A DNA stretch of 20,390 bases, taken from positions 1-20,390 of the forward strand of contig CAZFQG010000115.1 in the NCBI GenBank assembly GCA_964520785.1, in the 5' to 3' direction. Below are positions 1-7,394 of this stretch, one piece after another. A model generated the notes under the pieces. The model searched no databases, was not told where the DNA came from, and saw only the letters and a program-made list of their open reading frames with translations. The position numbers and the translations under genes were made by a program. The stretch comes from CAZFQG01 sp964520785. Its GTDB lineage: Bacteria; Planctomycetota; Planctomycetia; Pirellulales; Thermoguttaceae. Numbering within the stretch: position 1 is the stretch's first letter; each line of letters starts with the position of its first letter.

Positions 1-546
1 CGGGTTCGAGCGTCGAAGGAACTCGGCGGTCCCTGCGGCAAGTACGAAGGGGACAAGAAGGCGTTCATCGAGCAGATTCGCAAGGCGCTCTACGCTTCGA
101 AAATATGCAGCTACGCGCAGGGCTACGTTCAGATGCAGGCGGCCGCGAAGGAACACGATTGGGACCTCAGCTTTGGCCCCATTGCCCTCCTTTGGAGGGG
201 AGGCTGTATCATCCGTGCCGTGTTTCTCGAACGGATCAAGGATGCGTTCGACAAGAACCCGGCGCTGGAGAACCTGCTCCTGGATCCCTATTTCGAGAAA
301 GAGGTAGAAGCGGCGCAAGATGCGTGGAGAAACGTCGTGAAGACGTCGATCGACCTTGGCATTCCCACCCCCGCCTTCACCACGGCGCTGGCATATTACG
401 ATAGTTACCGAAGCGAAAAGCTCCCGGCGAACCTCTTGCAGGCCCAGCGGGACTATTTCGGAGCGCACACGTTCCACAGGCTCGACAAGCCGGGCGAAGG
501 TCCGTTCCACGCGGAGTGGATCCAGTTGCGGAAGCCGCCGGAATAG
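1..546 (+). CDS. gnd: 6-phosphogluconate dehydrogenase, C-terminal part (5' end outside window)
   Basis: This is the C-terminal 181 residues of decarboxylating 6-phosphogluconate dehydrogenase, the oxidative pentose-phosphate enzyme that turns 6-phosphogluconate into ribulose 5-phosphate with NAD(P)+. The frame is open from base 1 and ends at TAG 544-546. Visible family hallmarks are SYAQGYVQMQAAA, the block GPIALLWRGGCIIRAVFL, and the C-terminal stretch ALAYYDSYRSEKLPANLLQA followed by QRDYFGAHTFHR, which belongs to the all-helical C-terminal domain and the tail that completes the substrate pocket of the partner subunit. The Rossmann domain must lie upstream of the window. ATGs inside this frame (for example at 133) are internal methionines, not starts. 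A strong terminator lies 65 bases downstream, so the gene ends its transcription unit. The identification is near certain; cofactor preference cannot be told from this part. Confidence 0.96.
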   Translation, partial: RVRASKELGGPCGKYEGDKKAFIEQIRKALYASKICSYAQGYVQMQAAAKEHDWDLSFGPIALLWRGGCIIRAVFLERIKDAFDKNPALENLLLDPYFEKEVEAAQDAWRNVVKTSIDLGIPTPAFTTALAYYDSYRSEKLPANLLQAQRDYFGAHTFHRLDKPGEGPFHAEWIQLRKPPE

Positions 547-611
547 CTTTCCCGCCAGCCTTGATAAACCACTCAAAGGAGGGGGGTCATTTGTTCCGGA
601 TTGTTTCTTCT

Positions 612-656
612 GAGCATGTGGCGGACCATTTCCGGCTCCGCCACATGCTCTTTTGT
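612..656 (+). terminator. Rho-independent terminator after gnd
   Basis: A perfect 14-bp inverted repeat (612-625 with 637-650, GAGCATGTGGCGGA and its complement) encloses an 11-base loop. It is followed by a T-rich run, TTTTG, and further T's to about 665. Position and orientation fit termination of gnd. Confidence 0.88.
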
Positions 657-871
657 TGGCTGTTTGTTCATTTGGTCAATTTTCGTGGGCGTTCGTCCGC
701 GTTTTCCGCTTGACCGCTAACAATAGCAAAACGAATCACCGTTTTATTGCTTCGCTTGGCAAGTAGACCTCTCAGTTTGTGTATTTGTTCCATAGTAATA
801 ATCGATATTTTTTTCGAGAGAAAAAACTGGCAGAAACTGCCTGAGAGGGGGCTGAATACCCCGACCCCGCC

Positions 872-899
872 TTGACGTTTGCGGTTGGGCTGGTATAAT
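872..899 (+). promoter_or_regulatory. sigma70-type promoter of ispE-spoVG
   Basis: TTGACG (872-877) and TATAAT (894-899) are separated by 16 bases. This is one mismatch from the consensus -35 and a perfect -10. Transcription would start near 906, giving an untranslated leader of about 55 bases before the TTG start of ispE. It is the best promoter match noted in the window. Confidence 0.8.
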
Positions 900-961
900 C
901 GTTGCTCAGTTGACAGAGGTGTTTTCAACCCGGTTGCGGCGTTTTAGGGAAAAGACCTTGC

Positions 962-1942
962 TTGAGTAAACCTGCTTGGAGTGAACCTGCTGAGACGGTG
1001 ACAGCTTCGGAAGACTCTCACAATCGCGGTGGAAAGAGTCTGGTCGTGCAGACTCCCGCAAAAGTGAATCTATTTTTTGAAGTAAAATCCAAACGTTCGG
1101 ACGGGTTTCACGAAGTCGAAACAGTCATGGTGCCGGTAGGGTTATATGATACCCTTCGGTTAAGTGTTCGAGATGATCATCGGTTGAGCTTCCACTGTCG
1201 AGTGGTACATCGTCCGTGGAACTTACCGGGGAGACGCGGCGGGACCGGAAACTCAAATCTGGGACTTATTCCCCAAGATGGTGGCAACTTGGTGGTAAAG
1301 GCGTTGGAGCTGCTCCGGCGCCGCTTTGGCGTTCGGCTCGGCGTAGATGTGCATTTGACGAAGCGCATTCCCGTCGGCGGTGGCCTTGGCGGCGGCTCGA
1401 GCGATGCCGCGGCGGCACTACGCGGAGCGAATTCCCTCTGGAAGTTGGGATGCTCGCGTCAACAACTTTTCGACTTGGCTACCCTTTTAGGGAGCGACGT
1501 CCCGTTCTTCTTAGAGGCGAGGTCGGCTGTGTGCCGCGGTCGCGGTGAGCGGATGGAACCGATAGGCCCGATAGGCCCCTTACATTTGGTTCTGGCTCGC
1601 CCCCCGGCATCTCTCTCGACACCGGCGGTCTACCAGCATTGTCGCGTTCCGACCGCCGCGCGCTCGGTCGCGGCGATCCTCGAAACGCTTCGGAAGGGTC
1701 GCACGGCCGACAGCGGGCGGTTATTATTTAACCGTTTGCAGGCACCTGCGCGAGAACTGTGTCACTGGATTGGTTTGCTGGAGAATTTCTGGGATGGACA
1801 AGACTGTTGCGGACACGCCATGACCGGTAGCGGTACCTGCTACTTCAGCTTGTGTCGTTCCGCCATGCATGCCCGGAGGTTGGCGCGCCGTCTGGAAAAG
1901 ACCGGCCTGGGTGCGGCCGTTTACGTTCCAGTACTGCCTTGA
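962..1942 (+). CDS. ispE: 4-diphosphocytidyl-2-C-methyl-D-erythritol kinase
   Basis: IspE phosphorylates the 2-hydroxyl of CDP-methylerythritol with ATP in the non-mevalonate (MEP) pathway to isoprenoids; it is a cytosolic GHMP-family kinase. The 326-residue product shows the N-terminal TPAKVNLFFEV motif with the expected catalytic lysine K34, and the glycine-rich ATP loop PVGGGLGGGSSDAAAAL at 138-153. It also has GSDVPFF with the expected catalytic aspartate D179, and the C-terminal MTGSGTCYF motif near 287-295. The start is a TTG with AGGGA about 10 bases upstream. This leaves roughly 30 residues before the conserved domain, more than in typical family members of about 290 residues, so the true start may lie further in. 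A segment around residues 83-107 looks like an insertion. Two adjacent copies of GATAGGCCC (from 1561) encode an IGPIGP duplication. spoVG follows after 31 bases, and the two probably share the promoter at 872-899. Confidence 0.95.
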   Translation: MSKPAWSEPAETVTASEDSHNRGGKSLVVQTPAKVNLFFEVKSKRSDGFHEVETVMVPVGLYDTLRLSVRDDHRLSFHCRVVHRPWNLPGRRGGTGNSNLGLIPQDGGNLVVKALELLRRRFGVRLGVDVHLTKRIPVGGGLGGGSSDAAAALRGANSLWKLGCSRQQLFDLATLLGSDVPFFLEARSAVCRGRGERMEPIGPIGPLHLVLARPPASLSTPAVYQHCRVPTAARSVAAILETLRKGRTADSGRLLFNRLQAPARELCHWIGLLENFWDGQDCCGHAMTGSGTCYFSLCRSAMHARRLARRLEKTGLGAAVYVPVLP

Positions 1943-1960
1943 TTATTTCCAAGCGCCGAT

Positions 1961-1966
1961 AAGGAG
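1961..1966 (+). promoter_or_regulatory. Ribosome binding site fixing the GTG start of spoVG
   Basis: AAGGAG lies 7 bases before GTG 1974. The frame stays open further upstream, overlapping ispE, to an ATG at 1869. This site and the conserved SpoVG N-terminus decide for the GTG. Confidence 0.85.
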
Positions 1967-1973
1967 AATCGCC

Positions 1974-2543
1974 GTGGAGATTACTGAAGTTCGGATCAAG
2001 CTCATGGATGAGCCCGGGGAACGTTTGAAGGCCTTCTGCTCGATCACGTTCGATGATGCTTTCGTCATTCGCGACCTCAAGATCATCGAGGGCGCGACGG
2101 GACCCTTCGTGGCCATGCCCAGCAGGAAACTCACCTCGCACTGCAACCGTTGCGGGTGCAAGAACCATTTGCGCGCGGCGTACTGCAACCAGTGCGGCAA
2201 CCAACTGCCGGGCGATCAGACCGTTCTGGACGAGGAAGGTCGCGCCAAGCTGTACGCCGACATCGCGCACCCGATCAACTCCTATTGCCGGGAGATGATC
2301 CAAACCCACGTCATCGAGGCGTTCGAAGAAGAAAAACGCCGCGCCCTTGAACCCGGGTACGTGTGCAGTTACGACGATTTCGAGCAAGAGGCGGCGTACC
2401 GGAAGGAACCGACCAAACAGTCCACGTATTCGGGGGTAACCGTGCAGCGCGCCGAGCAGCCGCGCGGCCCGCATACGGCCCATGCGAAGAAGTCCGGATC
2501 GCAAGATTCCGTCACCGCGTTCGGAAAAGGGGTCTTCGACTAG
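1974..2543 (+). CDS. spoVG: SpoVG family RNA/DNA-binding regulator with zinc-ribbon insertion
   Basis: SpoVG proteins are small nucleic-acid-binding regulators, known for septation and sporulation control in Firmicutes. Here the role is unknown. The 189-residue product starts VEITEVRIKL and carries the family core in two blocks: AFCSITFDDAFVIRDLKIIE with GPFVAMPSRK (20-52), and YADIAHPINSYCREMI (94-109). Between them, where Bacillus SpoVG has only a short loop, sit about 40 residues with CNRC (57-60) and CNQC (71-74), a four-cysteine zinc-ribbon pattern. C62 is an additional cysteine. A tail of about 70 residues after the core is polar and probably disordered; typical SpoVG is near 95 residues in total. 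The ispE-spoVG order is also found in Firmicutes and supports the identity. The start is GTG with a strong AAGGAG. No clear terminator follows; a small GACCGG/CCGGTC hairpin (2594-2609) lacks a T run. Confidence 0.9.
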   Translation: MEITEVRIKLMDEPGERLKAFCSITFDDAFVIRDLKIIEGATGPFVAMPSRKLTSHCNRCGCKNHLRAAYCNQCGNQLPGDQTVLDEEGRAKLYADIAHPINSYCREMIQTHVIEAFEEEKRRALEPGYVCSYDDFEQEAAYRKEPTKQSTYSGVTVQRAEQPRGPHTAHAKKSGSQDSVTAFGKGVFD

Positions 2544-2737
2544 ATTCCTCTCCGGCATCGCGACTTGCGAATCGGTCGTGGCGCTCTCCGGAAGACCGGG
2601 GTTCCGGTCCGCCGCGCACCGAGCCGTTGACATGACTTGCTTGGTCAGACAGGTTCCCAGCCCGTCTCTCGCGGAGGGACGCCCCGGCTTCAGCGTTTGA
2701 AGTCTCGTACGTGCAAGCACCTTTTGAGAAACGTCGA

Positions 2738-3475
2738 ATGAGCAAAGGCTTTGATCCCTACTACAAATGGTTGGGTATCGCGCCGGCGGAACAGCCGCCG
2801 AACCACTACCGTTTGCTCGGGATCAACCTATTCGAGGCGGACCCGGACGTCATTCAGGCGGCCGCCGATCAGCGTATGGCTCACCTCAAGGGAATGCGGT
2901 TGGGAAAGCACGTGGAACTTTCCGAACGGTTGCTCAACGAGGTCGCCGCGGCCAGGGCATGCCTTCTCAATCCGCGGAGCAAGGAGACGTACGACCTTCA
3001 ACTCGCCACCGAGATTGAATCGTCCCGACCGCTCGCGGAGCTTCCGGACGAGGCGGTTCGCCTCCCCCAATCGACAGGCTCCTTCCCCACTGGGCGCGGT
3101 GGCCCCGTCCGCCCGATCGTTCCCATTCACCGCGAGCCGAACCGGTCGAACTCCTTAAGTCGTCACTGGTTCATGAACCTCGTGATCCTCGGCATTGTTC
3201 TGGCCGTCGGCTACGCCGGATATCGGTTCTTCACCTGGCAACCGCCGGGCCGGTTGTCGATCGTCGTGGAAAACGCGCCGCGCGGGGCGGTGGTTCTGGT
3301 CGACGGCGAGCGGGTCGAAAACCTCGCGAAGGCACTCATTTTGACACCCGGCCCGCATGAGGTTATAATCCGTGGTCCTGACGAAACGGTTCTCTTGCGC
3401 CAGACGGCCGTCGTTGAGCCGGGAGAACCGCGGACGATCTACCTTCGCCTTGACCCACGGCTCCGCGCGAACTGA
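2738..3475 (+). CDS. J-like domain / transmembrane / PEGA-like membrane protein
   Basis: Residues 6-90 (FDPYYKWLGI, NHYRLLGI, then LLNEVAAARACLLNP ending in YDLQL) match a J-domain-like module seen in planctomycete proteins, often fused to kinases or membrane segments. The HPD tripeptide that stimulates Hsp70 in true J-proteins is absent, so this is probably a protein-interaction module. A proline-rich linker (about 105-140) leads to one transmembrane helix (145-166, MNLVILGIVLAVGYAGYRFF). The C-terminal 75 residues (171-238, GRLSIVVENAPRGAVVLVDG and later LTPGPHEVIIRGP) look like a PEGA domain, a beta-fold common in cell-surface proteins. The expected topology is J-like part in the cytoplasm and PEGA-like part outside. 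I chose ATG 2738 because the conserved MSKGFDPY begins there; an in-frame GTG at 2711 would add nine unconserved residues. The function is unknown. Confidence 0.8.
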   Translation: MSKGFDPYYKWLGIAPAEQPPNHYRLLGINLFEADPDVIQAAADQRMAHLKGMRLGKHVELSERLLNEVAAARACLLNPRSKETYDLQLATEIESSRPLAELPDEAVRLPQSTGSFPTGRGGPVRPIVPIHREPNRSNSLSRHWFMNLVILGIVLAVGYAGYRFFTWQPPGRLSIVVENAPRGAVVLVDGERVENLAKALILTPGPHEVIIRGPDETVLLRQTAVVEPGEPRTIYLRLDPRLRAN

Positions 3476-3639
3476 GCCGCCGCTTGAGTGAAAACGTTCG
3501 TCTTCGGAAGCCTCGCGATTCTTGGTCTATCCCCGGAAGAGGTGTTCGTACTTCCCGGTGGACGTTGTCCGGCCGGGCTTGACGAAACTCGGCAAGCGCG
3601 GAATTGCAGTAGGCCACCGAAGGGTTCGGATTCCCCATC

Positions 3640-4683
3640 ATGCGTTGGAAGCTGATTGCCATTCTCACGATCCTGCTTTCGGCCTGCGGCCCCTCGGCCG
3701 AGGAACGCGCTAATCTCACTGCGCGGTCGCTCACGGAACAGGGTCAGCGATTCCTGAGTGCCGGCTTGATTGACGAGGCGGAGGACTGCGCGAAGAGGGC
3801 GGCGGCGATTCCCGGCGCCACCGACACCTCCGGTGCCGAGGTTCTGAGGGCGGCGATCGCGGAATTACGCTATTCCAGGACCTGGGAGAAGGGGAGGAAG
3901 GAACTGGAAACGGTATTCGAAGCCGCGCTGACTTGTCTGGAGGAGGGGCGAAACGAAGAGGCCCTCAACCTGATCCAGGCGGAGTTGGACGCCGCTGCCG
4001 GCGCAAAGGCTGATTGCGCCGGGAATTTCCTTAAGGACGTGGAGGCGGCTCTCAATACTCGGCGCGCCGGGGATTTCTGGAAACCGTTCCCGCTCGAATC
4101 ATTGGAAGAGTTCTCGCGAAACAACACCCTCCCGGAAGAAATCTGGGATGAAGACTGGGGGATGCCGCTGGAAAACCCCGCGCTCCTCGCCGCTTGGAAA
4201 AGGACCCTGGCGGAGGCGTTGACGGAGGAAATCGGAATCAAGCGAGAAGAGGCGGCACGCGCCGTCCCACAATCTCCCGGGTTTCCATTCGATACGAATC
4301 TCTCCATTCCCATGGAAGAGGTCAATAGAAATCCGGAGAAGTGGTACGAAAAGCGCATCTACTTCAACAACGCATGGGTCCGCGGGGGCATCAGGCGAGA
4401 CGCGGAGCATGGGTACGTCGTGTCGGTAATCAGCCCGAACGACACCGTCTTCCCCGCGAAGGTGACGGGCGACAACATGATCTTCGTCGTATCGCGTTCC
4501 ATGGCCGACGAACTCAACTCCCTGGTCAGCGCGGATTCGAAAATCGAAGTCAAGTTGTACGCCGAGATCGAGCGCGGCCGCGTCATGCTGCTTAAGGGAC
4601 AGCGGACTTTCGCGCGGGCAAGCGTCTATTGGGTCGGAGTCCTCTCGGGGGGTAAGGTCCAGAAGATCATCGCGCGGCGCTGA
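3640..4683 (+). CDS. Putative lipoprotein of unknown function
   Basis: The 347-residue product begins MRWKLIAILTILLSACGPS, a short signal with lipobox L13-S14-A15-C16, so it should be lipid-anchored at C16 after signal peptidase II cleavage. Residues 20-150 are alpha-helical and rich in Ala, Glu and Leu, with patterns such as GQRFLSAGLIDEAEDCAKRA and LEEGRNEEALNLIQ that resemble tetratricopeptide-type helix pairs. Residues about 215-347 look like a mixed alpha/beta domain (NPEKWYEKRIYFNNAWVRGG onward) that I do not recognise. The ATG start puts the lipobox at the right distance; the ribosome site is weak. It lies 164 bases after the J-like gene on the same strand and may be co-transcribed. 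Neighbours do not reveal its job. Confidence 0.72.
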   Translation: MRWKLIAILTILLSACGPSAEERANLTARSLTEQGQRFLSAGLIDEAEDCAKRAAAIPGATDTSGAEVLRAAIAELRYSRTWEKGRKELETVFEAALTCLEEGRNEEALNLIQAELDAAAGAKADCAGNFLKDVEAALNTRRAGDFWKPFPLESLEEFSRNNTLPEEIWDEDWGMPLENPALLAAWKRTLAEALTEEIGIKREEAARAVPQSPGFPFDTNLSIPMEEVNRNPEKWYEKRIYFNNAWVRGGIRRDAEHGYVVSVISPNDTVFPAKVTGDNMIFVVSRSMADELNSLVSADSKIEVKLYAEIERGRVMLLKGQRTFARASVYWVGVLSGGKVQKIIARR

Positions 4684-4691
4684 GGTCGCCT

Positions 4692-4749
4692 GTGGAGTAT
4701 CCGGGCGGGGCCGGAACACGTTCTCGCGGAAATTCCGCGACGACTCCAC
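4692..4749 (+). other. Nested inverted repeats after the lipoprotein gene
   Basis: An outer repeat GTGGAGT (4692-4698) pairs with ACTCCAC (4743-4749). Inside it, TCGCGGA (4724-4730) pairs with TCCGCGA (4734-4740) over a 3-base loop. Together they could form a compact two-stem structure starting 8 bases past the stop codon. No T run follows, so it is not a classic intrinsic terminator; it may be a 3'-end stabilising structure. Confidence 0.45.
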
Positions 4750-4901
4750 CGGGGCGTTACCGCGGAAGAGGCGCCGTCCGGGCCAAACCCCGGTCGCAGT
4801 GGGAAACCCAACGGCGATCTTCTATAATGAATCCTTGAAGAACCGGCCGGGCCGCCGCGGTCGTCCGCCGGCTCGGAATCGTGATTGTGCTTTGTCGATT
4901 C

Positions 4902-5320
4902 TCCACGCAAATGGGAACGCAGATTCATGCCACGGACAACTACCGCCGCGTGGTCGAACTCATTCAGCAGAAGGCGATCGGCGAGGTCCGTGAAGTCCAC
5001 GTCTGGTGCGGCCGCCAGGGTCCGGCGGACGGCAACCCCCCCCAAGGGACGCACGAGCCGCCGGCCGAACTCGATTGGAACCGTGGATCGGCCCGTCGCG
5101 CGGTCATTACGAAGAATGGCTTCACGGCCGTAAAACCGGGACACCGACGTTGTGCAACTTCGATTACTCCGGGATGCTCATCGAGAACAACCTGCTGGCT
5201 ACGGTCGCGTTTCGGACGGGGAAGAAGCTCGAGTGGGACGCGACGAACCTCAAGGCCGTGAATTGCCCCGAAGCGGATCAATTCATCCGCCGGGAGTATC
5301 GCGAGGGATGGAGTCTGTAG
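4902..5320 (+). pseudogene. Gfo/Idh/MocA family oxidoreductase remnant
   Basis: This is a broken copy of an NAD(P)-dependent sugar-type oxidoreductase of the Gfo/Idh/MocA family. Reading one frame from 4902 gives STQMGTQIHATDNYRRVVEL to DWN at 5081, which corresponds to the end of the nucleotide-binding domain in full-length relatives. The match then continues in another frame from 5084 (WIGPSRGHYEEW) to the family-typical C-terminus (GKKLEWDATNLKAVNC, then FIRREYREGWSL, stop 5318-5320). One base is missing at 5082-5083. The N-terminal Rossmann fold is missing, and a large central portion between WIGPS and GHYEEW is also absent. Only about 140 of the usual 400-450 residues remain. A TATAAT at 4823 has no partner -35. 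The enzyme cannot be functional, and its ancestral substrate is unknown. Confidence 0.85.
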
Positions 5321-5349
5321 CCGGCGATTCAAGTCCGACTGAATGAAAA

Positions 5350-5383
5350 AACCCAGCCCGAGTTGATTACCCCGGGCTGGGTT
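5350..5383 (-). terminator. Intrinsic terminator between convergent units
   Basis: An 11-bp stem (AACCCAGCCCG 5350-5360 with its complement 5373-5383) has a 12-base loop. On the minus strand the hairpin is followed by a run of T's (complement of the A's at 5346-5350), so it mainly ends the minus-strand operon whose last gene stops at 5430. On the plus strand it is followed by TGTTTT, so it can act in both directions. Confidence 0.85.
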
Positions 5384-5429
5384 GTTTTCTACGGCGGCTC
5401 CGTTCGGGGCTCTACGCCGCATCAGCATT

Positions 5430-7340
5430 CTAGCGATTTCGTCTTAGCACCGCCGCGCCGAGCAACAAGCCCAGCAATGCCAGCGTCGCCGGTTCCGGAA
5501 CGGCCGTACCACCGACGGCGGTGATCTCCACGTACATCAGCTTGCAGCCGGTGCCTAGGTCGTCGAGCGTCAAGCGGCCGTCCGTGACGTTCACGCGGGT
5601 CATGTACAAATCGGCCTCGCCACGCCAGTTCTGGTTCAGGTCCGGGTCGTTGAAGCTGATCCCCTCGATGTCGAGCATGTTCGTCGAAGTGCTTCCGACG
5701 TCCGGCTCACCGAGGATGGCGATCACGCTGTACTCGCCGTTGGGCAGTTCGATTTCCCAGCGGTGCCCGGTCATGTGGGAGAGGGTGGCCCAACGCGGGT
5801 CGGCGGGAAGGCCCGGCACGCTGATGTTCGTGTTGCGCCAACGCATTCCCGATTCCACGCTGATGGGCGAACCGAAATCGTCGACCCAGCCGTAGGTGTA
5901 GCCGTTGCCCCGGTCGCCGAACGGCTTGCCGACATCCTGCATCATGCCGAACATATCCAGGCCGGTCGGAGACTGGAAGTTGATGGCGATGTCCGGGACG
6001 TTCGCCTCATGAACCTGCACGGCCGCGAGCTTCGAGTTGAGTGCGCCGAAGATCGGCTCGCCGGTTTGGAGGTTCTCGCCGATTTGGAACATGGGGGAGT
6101 TGATCGTCAGTTTGCCGTCGGTCACCTCCACCTGGCCGTAATGTTCGACGTACCGGCTGGTCTGGGTCGGCGCGTTATACGGAGCCGGATCTCGGAATTC
6201 GACCCCCTCGATCTGGACGGTCTGCGCGCCCGGGGTGAAATCGACGCGGGGCTCGCTGAAGAGGGCGCGGACCCAATAACGCCCGTCGGGCACTTCTATT
6301 TCCCAGACGGCCGAATCTCCACCCGCCGAGGTGTAGATCATCGAGTCCAGGAGGGGATCGGTGAAGGGACGGTCCGCCGGCAATTGACCCGGCTGGGGGT
6401 TCTGCGCGTACGCGCTCATGTCGCGCGACCAGCCGTAAGTCAAACCGTTTTTCGTTCCATACACGCCTCCGGTATCCGCAACCCAACCGGGCGGCAAGGT
6501 CGAGGAGGCCGAGGCCGATTGGAAGTTCACGTCGGCGTAGAATCGCGGAACGGTCGGTACGGGGGGTTCCGGAGGAGTCCATTGGTATTTCTCCTCCAGG
6601 TATTCCTGAACGCCGGTCATCTCGGTATCCGAAAGAGCGCGGTTAAAGATGATCAACTCATTGATGAAACCGACGAACGCCTGAGTGCCGCCGGCCTGTT
6701 GATTGCCGATCATGACGACCGAGGCGGTATCCCCCATCGTCGCTGCCGGAACCGGGGCGGAACCCAGGAGCGTTCCATTGCTGTACAGCTCGGTCGAGAC
6801 GGCGGGAGTCCAACGTCCGGCGGTCACCATCGGCGACTGATAGTAGGCGCTGGGCATGGCGCTGATGTAGTTTGTCGCGTCCCAACTGCTCGGGACTTCC
6901 TGCAAGTCGAACGCGTCGGGCCGGATGCGCCACGCGCGGCCGTCCGCGGTGTACGCGAACTTGCTGGCGATGTATCCCATGTTCTCCGGTTGGGTCATGG
7001 CGATGATCGTCATGCCGCCGCTGCCGTGAAGTTCGATGTCCCCGGCGCTGAGATTGTCGCTGCTGAACCGCAGCCCCGGCATCCCGGTCCCCGCCGCGTT
7101 CGAGTAGTAGGTGGGGTAGAGTGCCGGATTCGCCTGCGACGCCGTGATGCTCGCGACGCTGTCGGTCCACTCGCTGACGCCGGTACCATCGGCCACGCCG
7201 GTAATGTCTTCCGCCCGGAACCAGGCGGCAAGCCCGCTGAGCGTGTCGGGCGCCATCGGTGCCGCCGCGGCGGATCCGATCAGGCCCAAAAGGGCGGCCA
7301 CCGCGGCCGCCGAGGCGAGAAATGATCGTTTTTGATTCAT
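5430..7340 (-). CDS. Exported LamG-like / twin carbohydrate-binding-like repeat PEP-CTERM protein
   Basis: The 636-residue product has a signal peptide (MNQKRSFLASAAAVAALLGL, cleavage near AAAAP). A LamG/concanavalin-like jelly-roll domain follows at about 33-252 (GLAAWFRAEDITGV, PSSWDATN, FNRALSDTEMTGVQEYL). Two related beta-domains lie at about 268-445 and 449-607, each with an NFQ start, a TYGW motif, a WEIEVPDGRYWV or WEIELPNGEYSV strand, and a VTDG(K/R)LT motif, resembling malectin or galactose-binding folds. The end (614-636, VPEPATLALLGLLLGAAVLRRNR) is a PEP-CTERM sorting signal: VPEP, hydrophobic helix, basic tail. It should be exported and held in or released from the envelope by the exosortase system. 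No catalytic domain is visible. AGGAG lies 9 bases before the ATG. It is a paralogue of the upstream gene, only 54 bases away, so the two are probably one operon ending at the terminator 5350-5383. Confidence 0.85.
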   Translation of the reverse strand: MNQKRSFLASAAAVAALLGLIGSAAAAPMAPDTLSGLAAWFRAEDITGVADGTGVSEWTDSVASITASQANPALYPTYYSNAAGTGMPGLRFSSDNLSAGDIELHGSGGMTIIAMTQPENMGYIASKFAYTADGRAWRIRPDAFDLQEVPSSWDATNYISAMPSAYYQSPMVTAGRWTPAVSTELYSNGTLLGSAPVPAATMGDTASVVMIGNQQAGGTQAFVGFINELIIFNRALSDTEMTGVQEYLEEKYQWTPPEPPVPTVPRFYADVNFQSASASSTLPPGWVADTGGVYGTKNGLTYGWSRDMSAYAQNPQPGQLPADRPFTDPLLDSMIYTSAGGDSAVWEIEVPDGRYWVRALFSEPRVDFTPGAQTVQIEGVEFRDPAPYNAPTQTSRYVEHYGQVEVTDGKLTINSPMFQIGENLQTGEPIFGALNSKLAAVQVHEANVPDIAINFQSPTGLDMFGMMQDVGKPFGDRGNGYTYGWVDDFGSPISVESGMRWRNTNISVPGLPADPRWATLSHMTGHRWEIELPNGEYSVIAILGEPDVGSTSTNMLDIEGISFNDPDLNQNWRGEADLYMTRVNVTDGRLTLDDLGTGCKLMYVEITAVGGTAVPEPATLALLGLLLGAAVLRRNR

Positions 7341-7394
7341 CAGTGTATTCTCCTATACAGAATATTCATGCAACGGTAGGAAAGGAAATCCCGG

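Larger units (their letters stand above)
547..961. other. Intergenic region gnd-ispE
   Basis: This 415-base gap is clearly more AT-rich than its flanks. It contains the gnd terminator (612-656), a near-perfect Shine-Dalgarno-like sequence at 576-582 in front of a 40-codon frame that overlaps the terminator, and a stem-forming repeat CCTCTCAG/CTGAGAGG (768-775 with 841-848). Inside that repeat lies a small hairpin at 829-841 (GGCAG/CTGCC). The ispE promoter is at 872-899. A minus-strand open frame between 668 and 928 shows no protein-like features and is not called. Confidence 0.6.

Noticed and set aside
668..928. Minus-strand frame of 86 codons in the gnd-ispE gap
   Set aside because: It lies in AT-rich intergenic DNA overlapping the ispE promoter and has no conserved features.
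2627..2656. Perfect TTGACA upstream of the J-like gene
   Set aside because: No acceptable -10 sequence at 15-19 bases spacing, so not called as a promoter.
4823..4828. Perfect TATAAT upstream of the oxidoreductase remnant
   Set aside because: No -35 match at suitable spacing; it may be a relic or chance.
5763..7325. Plus-strand open frame of 520 codons opposite the LamG-like PEP-CTERM gene
   Set aside because: It is an antisense shadow in GC-rich DNA: Arg/Gly/Val-rich with no motifs, while the minus-strand frame has a signal peptide, domains and a PEP-CTERM tail.
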